This document shows positions 16,287 through 24,098 of a stretch of DNA of 64,000 nt, piece after piece. A model generated the notes under the pieces. It searched no databases and had not been told where the DNA came from. It worked only from the letters and a program-made list of their open reading frames with translations. The translations under genes and the position numbers were made by a program. This DNA comes from Streptomyces sp. NBC_01723 (GTDB lineage Bacteria; Actinomycetota; Actinomycetes; Streptomycetales; Streptomycetaceae), in assembly GCF_036246005.1 (NCBI RefSeq), contig NZ_CP109171.1, forward strand, positions 6,126,001 through 6,190,000, in the 5' to 3' direction. Every line of letters begins with the position of its first letter. The stretch's first letter is position 1.

Positions 16287-17391
16287 CGACGAGGTCCTCT
16301 CCGGCGAAGGTGAAATACCACAGCGGCCGGTAGCACTCCCAGCCCACCGGCCGCAGCCCGGTCGATGCCATGGCCCGCTCGATCACCGTGCGCGCCTGCA
16401 GGTAGTACTCCAGGCTCTCCGCGCCCGGTGTCCGCATCCCTTGCATGATCACCGTGTGTGCTTGGAAGACTTGGAAGTTCGGAAACGCGGTGACCTCGTC
16501 CGCAAGCTCGTTCACCCCGTGCGCGAGGTCGTCCATCGGGTCCAGGCCGACGATGTACGTGTACGAGGTGTCCAGCCCTGCCTTACGCGCCCGTGCCAGC
16601 AGGTCCGGCATCTTGGCCGGCCCAAGGTCGGCCTTGGTCGCCTTCATCAGTGCCTCGCGACGGGTGAAGTGCTCGGTCGTCAGCCTGAGTACGAACGGCG
16701 ATACCTTCGAGGCGATGGCCTCGAACGCCTCGTCACTGCGCAGTACGGAGGTGAGGAAGCCGATCCGAGCCGTGACGCCGGCCCGCTCCAGGGCGGGACG
16801 TAGAGCGGTCAGGTGCGCGACTGCGGCGTCCTCGCGCTCGAAGCAGCCGGTGGAGACGGTGACTTCCTCCAACTCGCATAGATTGCGGCGGGGGTGCTGC
16901 TCGTTGAGGGCCCGCAGGAGTGCATCGAGGCCCTGGTCCTCCTGCATCCTCGGATCGGCGGCGGCCTCCAGGGTGTTCGGGCACCAGCCGCACCCGACAC
17001 ACCGGCTCCGGGCATTGGGGTTCAGGGTCGCGGCCCGGCCACCGTTGCGGAAGTAACCTCCAACTGCCTCGTCGGCATCAATGCGCTCGACGTTCGCGAC
17101 CACCGCGCCGTTCAGCGATAAGTCGTCGCCACGCAGTCGGAACGGGCTGGCCGGCTGGTTCAGCGGGACGATGATCTGCCAGGCAGTGTCGGGGCGGCGT
17201 ACGAGGCGGAGGTTGACCCGGGCCCGGTGACGGTCGTGGTCAGAGGTGATCCCGTACAGGTTGACGGCGATCAGCAGCACGTCCTCGACAGGGACTCCGT
17301 GGCGAAGAGCGACCTGCTGCAGATCGTGGAGTCGGTCGGTACCGACGGCGCCGTCTGAGGATATGGACCGGCGCATGGAGAGGTGCGGCAT
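16273..17391 (-). CDS. Radical SAM-like protein with unusual CX2CX2C cluster motif
   Basis: 372 aa from ATG 17391 (GGAG upstream). An N-terminal ~130-residue domain precedes RCVGCGWCPN, a CX2CX2C motif where most radical SAM enzymes have CX3CX2C. The downstream region looks like the barrel: EEVTVSTGCFERED, ARIGFLTSVL, VLRLTTEHFTRREAL, GLDTSYTYIVGLDPMDDL and FQVFQAHTVIMQGMR. The operon suggests a carbon-skeleton or dehydrogenation step. If the spacing is real, this is an atypical subgroup; another Fe-S TIM-barrel protein is an alternative. Confidence 0.72.
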   Translation of the reverse strand: MPHLSMRRSISSDGAVGTDRLHDLQQVALRHGVPVEDVLLIAVNLYGITSDHDRHRARVNLRLVRRPDTAWQIIVPLNQPASPFRLRGDDLSLNGAVVANVERIDADEAVGGYFRNGGRAATLNPNARSRCVGCGWCPNTLEAAADPRMQEDQGLDALLRALNEQHPRRNLCELEEVTVSTGCFEREDAAVAHLTALRPALERAGVTARIGFLTSVLRSDEAFEAIASKVSPFVLRLTTEHFTRREALMKATKADLGPAKMPDLLARARKAGLDTSYTYIVGLDPMDDLAHGVNELADEVTAFPNFQVFQAHTVIMQGMRTPGAESLEYYLQARTVIERAMASTGLRPVGWECYRPLWYFTFAGEDLVDGPR

Positions 17392-17491
17392 GAAGAACTC
17401 CAGCTTGGTGTTGAGCGGTGTGTGTTGCTACCGGGGATGCGACACGTACGTCGTGTCGCGGGAGGGCATCGGAGGCGGCGGTCAGCGCGGC

Positions 17492-18667
17492 CTACTTGGC
17501 TGGGGCGAAGGCGGTGAAGTGCGCCGGCGGGTGGTCGACGGGCAGGTCGGGCCGCCAGGACGTGAGGATCTGGGCGCTGCATACGAACAGGCCGTTGGGG
17601 AGCTGGTCGAGCGGGTACCACGCCCAGTCGCCGACGCTCTCGTCCGGCTGCGTCAGTGGCTGTCCTTGCCAGGCGTGGACGAGCGCGCCGACGGTGACCC
17701 GCAGGACCCCCTTGACGTGATCGACGAGCGTGCCCAGCAGTTCCACGTCGCCGGTCCGAGCGACCAGGCCGGTCTCCTCGGTGAGTTCTCGGACGACCGC
17801 CTCCTCGAAGGATTCTCCGGTGGCCTCCACGCTGCCGCCTGGTAGTTCGAGGGTGCCGCGGCGATGTCGGCCCAGCAGGATGCCCTGCTCGCTGAGCAGG
17901 ATCGCTCCGACGCCGACTGCCGCGTGGGCGGCCGGGCCTCGGGTGCTGCGGGGCCGGCTGGTAACGCGCGTCGGCCGGTCGGGAAGGCGCCGGGCGCGGA
18001 TGAGCTGCTGGATTACCTTGGCGTTCTCGCCGGGGTGCGGGAACAGGTCGATGGCTTCGACGCGAAAGCCGTACTCAGTGAGCAGGTCCTCCCACAGCTG
18101 CGGTGCCAGGACCCACATCTGCGTCGGCAACGGCGGGTCGTCGCGCAGCAGGATCATCTGCTCGCGCGGCGCCACTGCCGTGGACGGACCGTGGCCGTGC
18201 AGATCGGTGTGCAGGAGCGAAAGGAGCAGCGGGGCATCGGGACGCAGACCATCGCGCAGCGCAGGCAGCGAGCGGTGCGGGTCGATGAAGGCGAGCGTCC
18301 CGATCGCGTACGCGGCGTCGAACGGCTCGGCTCCGCCCAGGTACTCGGCCACGTCTGCCCGGACGAACTCCACGCCGTCCACGTCCACGTGAGTGCTGAC
18401 GGCCCGTTCGTGCTGGGTCGGGGACAGCTCGATGCCGGTGACCCGCGCTCCGTGTACTTGGGCGAGGTGGACGGCGTGGTGGCCAGCCCCGGAACCGATG
18501 TCCAGGACGCGGCGGCCAGTGATGTCGCCGAGGACTTCTGCTCCCGGCCCGATCCCGTCCCAGGGCGTCCAGCCGAGCCGCTCGGGGACGGGCGGGGCGT
18601 AGGCGCGAGCGAGTTGGCGCTGGCCGTAGATCTGCCAGGCCCGGATGTTGGTGTCCTCGGCGGGCAC
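17492..18667 (-). CDS. Methyltransferase-Nudix hydrolase fusion
   Basis: 391 aa. Residues ~40-210 are a class I methyltransferase (RRVLDIGSGAGHHAVHLAQ motif I; VTGIELSPTQHERA motif II). Residues ~245-380 are a Nudix domain (GAILLSEQGILLGRHRRGTLELPGGSVEATGESFEEAVVRELTEETGL). The joint is a basic Pro/Arg linker. There is no stop or start signal between the parts, so a true fusion is likely. A methylated nucleotide or nucleotide-linked substrate would explain joining the two activities (inference). Confidence 0.85.
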   Translation of the reverse strand: MPAEDTNIRAWQIYGQRQLARAYAPPVPERLGWTPWDGIGPGAEVLGDITGRRVLDIGSGAGHHAVHLAQVHGARVTGIELSPTQHERAVSTHVDVDGVEFVRADVAEYLGGAEPFDAAYAIGTLAFIDPHRSLPALRDGLRPDAPLLLSLLHTDLHGHGPSTAVAPREQMILLRDDPPLPTQMWVLAPQLWEDLLTEYGFRVEAIDLFPHPGENAKVIQQLIRARRLPDRPTRVTSRPRSTRGPAAHAAVGVGAILLSEQGILLGRHRRGTLELPGGSVEATGESFEEAVVRELTEETGLVARTGDVELLGTLVDHVKGVLRVTVGALVHAWQGQPLTQPDESVGDWAWYPLDQLPNGLFVCSAQILTSWRPDLPVDHPPAHFTAFAPAK

Positions 18668-18695
18668 GCTTGCCTCCTGAGTGGGGATGCCGGGG

Positions 18696-19706
18696 TTAGG
18701 TGTGCGTGTTCCGGGCGCGTTCGACGACCAAGGACCAGGGAGCTATGGCGCTTGTGCGGCGATGCAAGCCCTCGATGAGCTTGCGACGGGAGAGGTCGAC
18801 GATGACCGCGTGGTGATCGCTGAGCCCGGTGGTATCCAGCACGCGGACGTCTTCGACGGCCTGCACGCTCCAGGCGTCCAGATAGCCGCGGTCGATTCTC
18901 CGGGGGCCACCCTGACCGGCGGCAGCATGCCCGGCGGTCGCAGCCAGTGCGGTCGTCTGGCCCAGGCGGTGTGCGGCCCAGCGGGCGGGGTCGTGCATGC
19001 CGCAGTCATGCATGATCTCGTCCACCGCGGTGCAACTGACCCAGGTGCCGTCGGGTTGCTTGATGGCACGGTGCCGGCGGTGCACCACGTCAGTCACCCT
19101 TGACCAGTCAATGGCCGGGACCTGCTCGCCGACGGGCACCGGGTACTCGTTGGTGTCGCCGAACAGCCAGCAGGCGGCGTGACCCCCGGCAGGGTTCGGA
19201 TGGTGGGCCTTCACCTTGTCGACGAGTTCCGTCAAGTCCATGGCTTCGGAGCGGCGTTGTGCGGGGTTGCAGAAGGCGCTGTGGAATGAGGCGGTGATGA
19301 TGGGCACGTCCGGGGCCTCGGCGAGCCGCAGGTCGACGTGGGTGGGCGGTGCACTGTGGCCGACGGGGTGGTGACGCTGGCGGGCAGAGGGAAAGACGGC
19401 CTCGCGTATGAACACACCGGTGGGATTGGTGCGCTGCCCTACCGCGGCACGGAAGCCGCGCATACCGAGGATCTGCTGTGCGGCCGTGAAACGGCGCTTC
19501 GCCGCGTGCTTCTCCGCCGGTGGCACGTCTGGCCGGGTCTGTGAGTATTTGAGTTCCAGCATGGCCAGCCAATCTGGCCGCTGTGGCTTCAGGACCTCTT
19601 CGTAGCCCTGGCGCCACCGTGCCGGCAGGACGCCGGGCCGGGGCTCCGGGCCTCCGTCGCGCTCCAGATTCCACAGCATGAGCCGGATGCGGTCCTGCGT
19701 GCTCAC
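18696..19706 (-). CDS. Endonuclease/exonuclease/phosphatase (EEP)-family protein
   Basis: 336 aa. IRLMLWNLERDGG at the N-terminus is the EEP Asn-site strand, and DWLAMLELKYSQ carries the metal-binding Glu. ITASFHSAFCNP, WLFGDTNEYPV (GDxN) and GLSDHHAVIVDL (SDH) complete the catalytic set. Family members hydrolyse phosphodiesters or phosphomonoesters in nucleic acids, lipids or nucleotides. With three Nudix proteins in the same operon, a small nucleotide-like substrate is plausible. It follows the ASCH-Nudix gene after 32 bp. Confidence 0.83.
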   Translation of the reverse strand: MSTQDRIRLMLWNLERDGGPEPRPGVLPARWRQGYEEVLKPQRPDWLAMLELKYSQTRPDVPPAEKHAAKRRFTAAQQILGMRGFRAAVGQRTNPTGVFIREAVFPSARQRHHPVGHSAPPTHVDLRLAEAPDVPIITASFHSAFCNPAQRRSEAMDLTELVDKVKAHHPNPAGGHAACWLFGDTNEYPVPVGEQVPAIDWSRVTDVVHRRHRAIKQPDGTWVSCTAVDEIMHDCGMHDPARWAAHRLGQTTALAATAGHAAAGQGGPRRIDRGYLDAWSVQAVEDVRVLDTTGLSDHHAVIVDLSRRKLIEGLHRRTSAIAPWSLVVERARNTHT

Positions 19707-19738
19707 TGTCTACCTCCACGGATGATGAGAACGGCCAG

Positions 19739-20689
19739 TTACAGCTCGTCCGACGGGCAGGGCATCTCCTTCGCGGGCATGCTGGGGCAGGTGTGGGTGA
19801 CGAGGTAGGCGGGGCCCTCGCCGCGGCGTGCTTGCTCGACGGCGTCGAGGCGGACGAAGGCGCGGGGTGCCATCAGCTCCTGCCATGTGGTGAGGTCGTG
19901 GATGGCCCACATGTCGTGCTCATCTGGGTCGAGGCGGATCCGGCCGAGCTGATCCGCGCTCAGCCGGCCTCCGTCGAAGATGAACCCCACCTTGTTCAGC
20001 GGCAGGCGGGGCCCGGCGTGCAGGAAGTGCGTCAGGAGCAACTTCGGCCTGCCCAGTCCCAGTCCGAGGCCCGTCTCCTCGACCGCCTCGCGCCGGGCGG
20101 TCTGCAGCGGGTCCTCGCCCAGGGCGTCCAGGTTGCCGCCCGGGAACTGCCAGAGTCTCGAACCGTAGACCGAGCGGAGCTGGATGGGCCGGTCGTGCTC
20201 GTCGCGGATGTACAGGCAGCCGTAGACGGTGTGGTGGGGGACGGTCTGCGCGTAATCCTCGGCCGTCATCGGCATGGAGCGCCCTGGCCGGGCAGGGCGA
20301 TGGTCGAACGTGAAGGCGAGAACGCCGAGCGCTTCCTTGACGGGCGGGTAGATGCTGCGGAGGGCGGCGAGCACCGCCCCGGGCGGTCGGTCCGGGTCGA
20401 TGTGCGCGGGATCCTCCGAGCCGAGCAGGTCCTTGAAGGAGGGGTACGAGGTGATCCGTTGCACGGTGACGTCGAGTTCCCGGCCGGTGTCCCGGTCGTG
20501 GAAGACGACCGTGTCGCCGGCGGCGACGGTCCGCTTGTTCGGGGTGGCCACCCTGACCTCGATCGTCTTGCGGCCTGCCTCCACTTGGCGGTAGTACCGC
20601 CCGAGCAGGTGCATGTGGTGCTCTTGCGGGCCGTTTCCGCTGGCCGGGCTCGGGCTGGCCGCGGTCGCCTGTTGGATGTCGTCAGGCAC
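19739..20689 (-). CDS. ASCH-Nudix fusion protein
   Basis: 316 aa. Residues ~25-130 form an ASCH-type domain (HHMHLLGRYYRQVEAGRKTIEVRVATPNKRTVAAGDTVVFH..., the usual E/K-x-R core). Residues ~150-300 form a Nudix domain (WQFPGGNLDALGEDPLQTARREAVEETGL). ASCH domains bind RNA or modified nucleosides, and the E. coli example YqfB hydrolyses N4-acetylcytidine. The pairing suggests recognition plus cleavage of a modified nucleotide. As in the MT-Nudix protein, the Nudix box has one extra residue before GE. Confidence 0.82.
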   Translation of the reverse strand: MPDDIQQATAASPSPASGNGPQEHHMHLLGRYYRQVEAGRKTIEVRVATPNKRTVAAGDTVVFHDRDTGRELDVTVQRITSYPSFKDLLGSEDPAHIDPDRPPGAVLAALRSIYPPVKEALGVLAFTFDHRPARPGRSMPMTAEDYAQTVPHHTVYGCLYIRDEHDRPIQLRSVYGSRLWQFPGGNLDALGEDPLQTARREAVEETGLGLGLGRPKLLLTHFLHAGPRLPLNKVGFIFDGGRLSADQLGRIRLDPDEHDMWAIHDLTTWQELMAPRAFVRLDAVEQARRGEGPAYLVTHTCPSMPAKEMPCPSDEL

Positions 20690-20788
20690 ACGTGCCTCCG
20701 TTCGATGCCTTGCGTCTGTTGCCGGTCTGGCCGTCGTAACCGGGCCAGGGTGTGGTGGCCGCGCTCCCGTGGCGGGGCTGCGGGCGGG

Positions 20789-22066
20789 CTAGGGCAGTTC
20801 AATCGGTCCATAGCGCGCGTGCGGTTCCTGCCGCATCAGGGCGTCGTACCGGTCTGCTGCCGAGAAGTGCCAGAACTCGGTCCCGTAATTCGTGAAGCCG
20901 GCGCTCTCCATCGCGTCGAGCAGCAGCGTGCGGTGGTGACGCGCACGGTCGCTGATGTTCGTGGCGTGCGTGAAGCAGGCCCCGTCGCTTTCCTCCGGGG
21001 AGGCGTTGACGCGGGTGCCGAGGTCGAGTTCGTGGCCGTCCTGGTCGACGAGGGTGACGTCCACGGCCGCGCCCGCGGCGTGGGGCGCGATCTCCGGCGG
21101 CGACACGTACCGGCTGGCGTTCTGGTGCAGCTCCTCGGCGGTCCAGTCAGGGTGGGCGGCGGCCAGGTGGTCCCGGTACTCGGTGAAGTAGCGCTGCTGG
21201 AGGGCGAGCGGCCGGTAGCCCTCGATGAACAGGAGGTCGGTGCCGGCGGGCAGGAGCGAGCGGGCGTGCTCCAGGCGCGCCAGGACGCCCTCGCGGACGT
21301 GGGCGAAGGCGCCCAGCGAATCTCGCTTACGCGGGTCGACACGGAAGTCGTGGTCCCGTACGTCGACGAGGGGTTCCCCGCACTCGCGCACCGGGACTGC
21401 GGCGACCTGCGGGTCGGACATCAACACCAGTTTGCTCATTGAGGCTCCCTGTGACGGCTTGTCCTGCGGCGGCGGGATGGGGGAGGCAGAGGCGAGGTCG
21501 GTTTCGAGCAGGATTCGCGCGATGGTGTCCCGGAGCGTGCTGTCGGCCGGGATCACGGTTTCCAGCGCGCCGGGCAGCAGGTCCATCTCGCGGTACCAGG
21601 AGGCGAGGTGGCTGTCGGTGACCTGGGCCAGGTATGCGGCGTCCGCCTTCGACGCGTGCCGTACCAGCGTCGCCTCCAGGGGAACGTCCAGGTAGTAGCA
21701 GTGGGAGGCGCCGCGGTGGTCCCGTACCAGCGATGTGATCATGTGGCCGTAGCGGTCGGCGTACAGGATCCCTTCGAGGACGACGTGGAAGCCGGCGTCG
21801 AGGGCTGCGCGGGCGATCGTGCTCAGCAGGGCGATGTTGGCGCCGCGCGCGGTGTCGTGTTCCCTGAGCACGTTCCGGCGGATCACGTCCTGGCCGACGA
21901 TCGCGATACCGCGGCCGTAGTGATCGCGCAGGCCCTGGGCCACGCTGGACTTGCCTGACGCCGAGTTGCCGCGGATCACCACGAGGCGGGTATCCTCCCG
22001 GCCGACCGCAGCTGTTGTGGACACACGACGGGGTGCGCCGCTCGGGGTGCCGGTCACGCGGGCCAT
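20789..22066 (-). CDS. P-loop kinase-VanX-like D-Ala-D-Ala dipeptidase (M15) fusion
   Basis: 425 aa from ATG 22066 (GTG 22057, overlapping the previous stop as GTGA, is an alternative). Residues ~28-195 are a zeta-toxin/AAA-type kinase (VVIRGNSASGKSS P-loop; VGQDVIRR; HVVLEGILYADRYG). Residues ~210-425 are an M15D dipeptidase with FIEGYRPLALQQRY, PHAAGAAVDVTL (H-x6-D zinc site) and TEFWHFS (ExWH). An in-frame ATG at 21439 follows AGGGAGCC, so the peptidase may also be made alone. VanX-type enzymes cleave D-Ala-D-Ala, and the kinase half may phosphorylate a small molecule. The pairing could serve self-resistance or peptide maturation. Confidence 0.82.
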   Translation of the reverse strand: MARVTGTPSGAPRRVSTTAAVGREDTRLVVIRGNSASGKSSVAQGLRDHYGRGIAIVGQDVIRRNVLREHDTARGANIALLSTIARAALDAGFHVVLEGILYADRYGHMITSLVRDHRGASHCYYLDVPLEATLVRHASKADAAYLAQVTDSHLASWYREMDLLPGALETVIPADSTLRDTIARILLETDLASASPIPPPQDKPSQGASMSKLVLMSDPQVAAVPVRECGEPLVDVRDHDFRVDPRKRDSLGAFAHVREGVLARLEHARSLLPAGTDLLFIEGYRPLALQQRYFTEYRDHLAAAHPDWTAEELHQNASRYVSPPEIAPHAAGAAVDVTLVDQDGHELDLGTRVNASPEESDGACFTHATNISDRARHHRTLLLDAMESAGFTNYGTEFWHFSAADRYDALMRQEPHARYGPIELP

Positions 22067-22746
22067 CCCGTCTCGCTGTACAGCTCCCCGTTCTGGATCT
22101 TTGCGATGGCCACCCGGGTGTAGGGGACGAGGTTGTCGGGGAGCGCGGTGGGGTACCAGAATTTCCACTCGGTGCACTTGTCCGGCTCGCGCAGTTCCGG
22201 CTCGCCACTCCAGGCGCGAGCGCGGAAGAACAGGCCCATGCGGGGCCGGTCCCCGGCCTTGTCGATGTGGTGGATGACGTGGACGAGTTCGACGTCCTGA
22301 CGCTCGATGTGCAGCCCTGCTTCCTCACGTGCCTCCCTGATCAGGCACGTGATGGCGTTCTCCTGCTCACAGTGGCCGGCCAGCGCGTGCCAGGTCGAGG
22401 GCGCGAACGCGGAGTCGGGGTGGCGCAGCCCGAGCAGCACCGTCCCGTCGGAGCGTTCCAGGTAGAGGTGGACGCCAATGACGTTGGGGACCGTGCCGTG
22501 CGGTGACGCCGGACGCTGTTCTTCGAGCTTGGGGTCGCTCGGCATCGCCGGGAGGCTGGCGGCGTGGCGCCGTACGAGGTCGCTGGTGGTGTCCGCGATG
22601 CGCAGGCGGTGGAGGTCGTCGGGGGCGAACCACTCGTCGCGGTAGAGGTATTCCTCTTCTCGAACACCGGCATCCTGCTGTTCGACGTCCGGCGCGGTCC
22701 CCTTGGGTGGTTGCGGCGGCTGGTCCTGCGTAATAGCCGAGGTCAT
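22054..22746 (-). CDS. Nudix-family hydrolase, first gene of the cryptic operon
   Basis: 230 aa from ATG 22746 (AGGGGGAACG upstream). An N-terminal ~90-residue extension (YLYRDEWFAPDDLHRLRIADTTSDLVRRHA) precedes the Nudix fold VIGVHLYLERSDGTVLLGLRHPD...WHALAGHCEQENAITCLIREAREEAGL. Spacing between the Gly and first Glu of the box is one shorter than the consensus. The C-terminus EWKFWYPTALPDNLVPYTRVAIAKI is typical. It probably hydrolyses a nucleoside diphosphate linked to another group. The next gene starts within its last codons. The 235 bp upstream, to the lanthipeptide-side gene at 22982, hold no other gene. Confidence 0.84.
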   Translation of the reverse strand: MTSAITQDQPPQPPKGTAPDVEQQDAGVREEEYLYRDEWFAPDDLHRLRIADTTSDLVRRHAASLPAMPSDPKLEEQRPASPHGTVPNVIGVHLYLERSDGTVLLGLRHPDSAFAPSTWHALAGHCEQENAITCLIREAREEAGLHIERQDVELVHVIHHIDKAGDRPRMGLFFRARAWSGEPELREPDKCTEWKFWYPTALPDNLVPYTRVAIAKIQNGELYSETGWPA

Positions 22747-22981
22747 CGTTCCCCCTAGGGCGGTCGCTACGGCAGAGTCGTGAGGTCTAACGACGCGGTT
22801 GCGATATCGAACACACGTCATTCGGTCGTGCTGGAAAGCCCGTGATTCCCTGCGTCTGTGGAGCCCGCAGGCGCCACATCCCTGGTCTGGCTTGGAGCGG
22901 CTGCGGGCAGGAAATGGCCGAAACGCCGACACCGCCGCACCGCGCGGGCAGTACGCCTGGGCACCGCAGGTCGCCCGCCTC

Positions 22982-24094
22982 CTAACCGGGGTCGGAATCG
23001 GCCTGCAGCAGCCTTTCCAGCTCCCGCTCGGCGTGGCTGACCGCGCCCGTGAGGGCCTCGTGGTCGTGCGCGGACAGAGCGCCGGCTCCCAGGCCGGCCG
23101 CGGCGATCACTGCGGTCAGTGCGACCGTCGCCTGGTGGCCCAGAGCTGACGAGGCGGCGGGGTGGTGCAGAGCCTCTCGTGCGGCGTAGGCGTCGAGTCG
23201 GGCGACGCTGCGGAGGGAGTCGAGTATCCGGGCATGATGGCGGCCGGCGTGGTCCAGTTCCAGGGCCGACAGGCCCGTGCGGGTCTGGAAGACGGCGGTC
23301 GGCGGATCGGGATGGGCAAGGAGCTGGACGGCTTCTTCCACGGTGCGGTTGAGATCGGTTTCGGGGACGGGAACGTCGGCAGGCCGGCAGTGCGCGTGCA
23401 GGAGGAGGGCGACGGCCGTCTCCCAGGGTTCTGTGGGCTGGGTGGTGTCGATCAGGTCGCGGGCCTGCTGGTCCAGGCCCTGCTCCATCAGGGCCATGAT
23501 CTTGATCTGGCGGCCGTCGAGGAGGCGGTTGCCGATGCCGCGGTGCTGGGCCATGGCGTCGGCGGCCTCGGTCCACCGCCCGACCTGGGCGAGGGCGCGG
23601 GCGCCGTCCACAAGGAGGGTGATGTACAGCTCCTGGCACACCGTGCGGTGGTCCTCGTCCGTGTCGGTCAGGGTCGAGAGGTCGACGGTGCGGCCGTCGA
23701 TGTCGGTCTTGTTGCGGTGCCGGGCGGCGTCGTTGAGGCAGTGCAACAAGCTGTAGGCGAGTTCGCCGTGGCCGGCGCGGGTCTGCAGCCGGGCGAGGTT
23801 GACGAGCGGCATCAGCGACATGACCGCGATTCGTCCGCTGAGGCGTCCGGCGTTGGCGAAGACCTGGTGCTGGCGCCAGCACAGATCCTCGGCCAGGTCG
23901 GGCAGGCCGACGTCGGAGGCGATGAGAGCCGCGTAGTTGAGGACCCCGCAGGTGCGAGCCACCAGGTCGTGGTGGCTCGCACCCGCGGGCGCGACGGTCA
24001 GCCCGGTGAGGTGGTTGATGCGCTCCTCCAAGGGGAGCGCGGGCGCCTTGGTGCGGCGGACCAGGGGGACGCGGCTGGCTATCGCGGGGATCAT
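22982..24094 (-). CDS. Helical (TPR-like) hypothetical protein of lanthipeptide cluster
   Basis: 370 aa from ATG 24094, five bases after the end of the methyltransferase gene. It is rich in paired amphipathic helices (LVARTCGVLNYAALIASDVGLPDLAEDLC, VMSLMPLVNLARLQTRAGHGELAYSLLHCLND and others), like the C-terminal halves of Streptomyces HTH/TPR regulators but without an HTH. No catalytic motif is visible. Its place as the last gene downstream of the modification enzymes suggests an accessory, scaffold or regulatory role; this is inference. Confidence 0.6.
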   Translation of the reverse strand: MIPAIASRVPLVRRTKAPALPLEERINHLTGLTVAPAGASHHDLVARTCGVLNYAALIASDVGLPDLAEDLCWRQHQVFANAGRLSGRIAVMSLMPLVNLARLQTRAGHGELAYSLLHCLNDAARHRNKTDIDGRTVDLSTLTDTDEDHRTVCQELYITLLVDGARALAQVGRWTEAADAMAQHRGIGNRLLDGRQIKIMALMEQGLDQQARDLIDTTQPTEPWETAVALLLHAHCRPADVPVPETDLNRTVEEAVQLLAHPDPPTAVFQTRTGLSALELDHAGRHHARILDSLRSVARLDAYAAREALHHPAASSALGHQATVALTAVIAAAGLGAGALSAHDHEALTGAVSHAERELERLLQADSDPG

Positions 24095-24098
24095 CGGC

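Noticed and set aside
19793..21442. A 549-codon open frame on the plus strand
   Set aside because: Antisense to the ASCH-Nudix and kinase-dipeptidase genes; no motif of its own.
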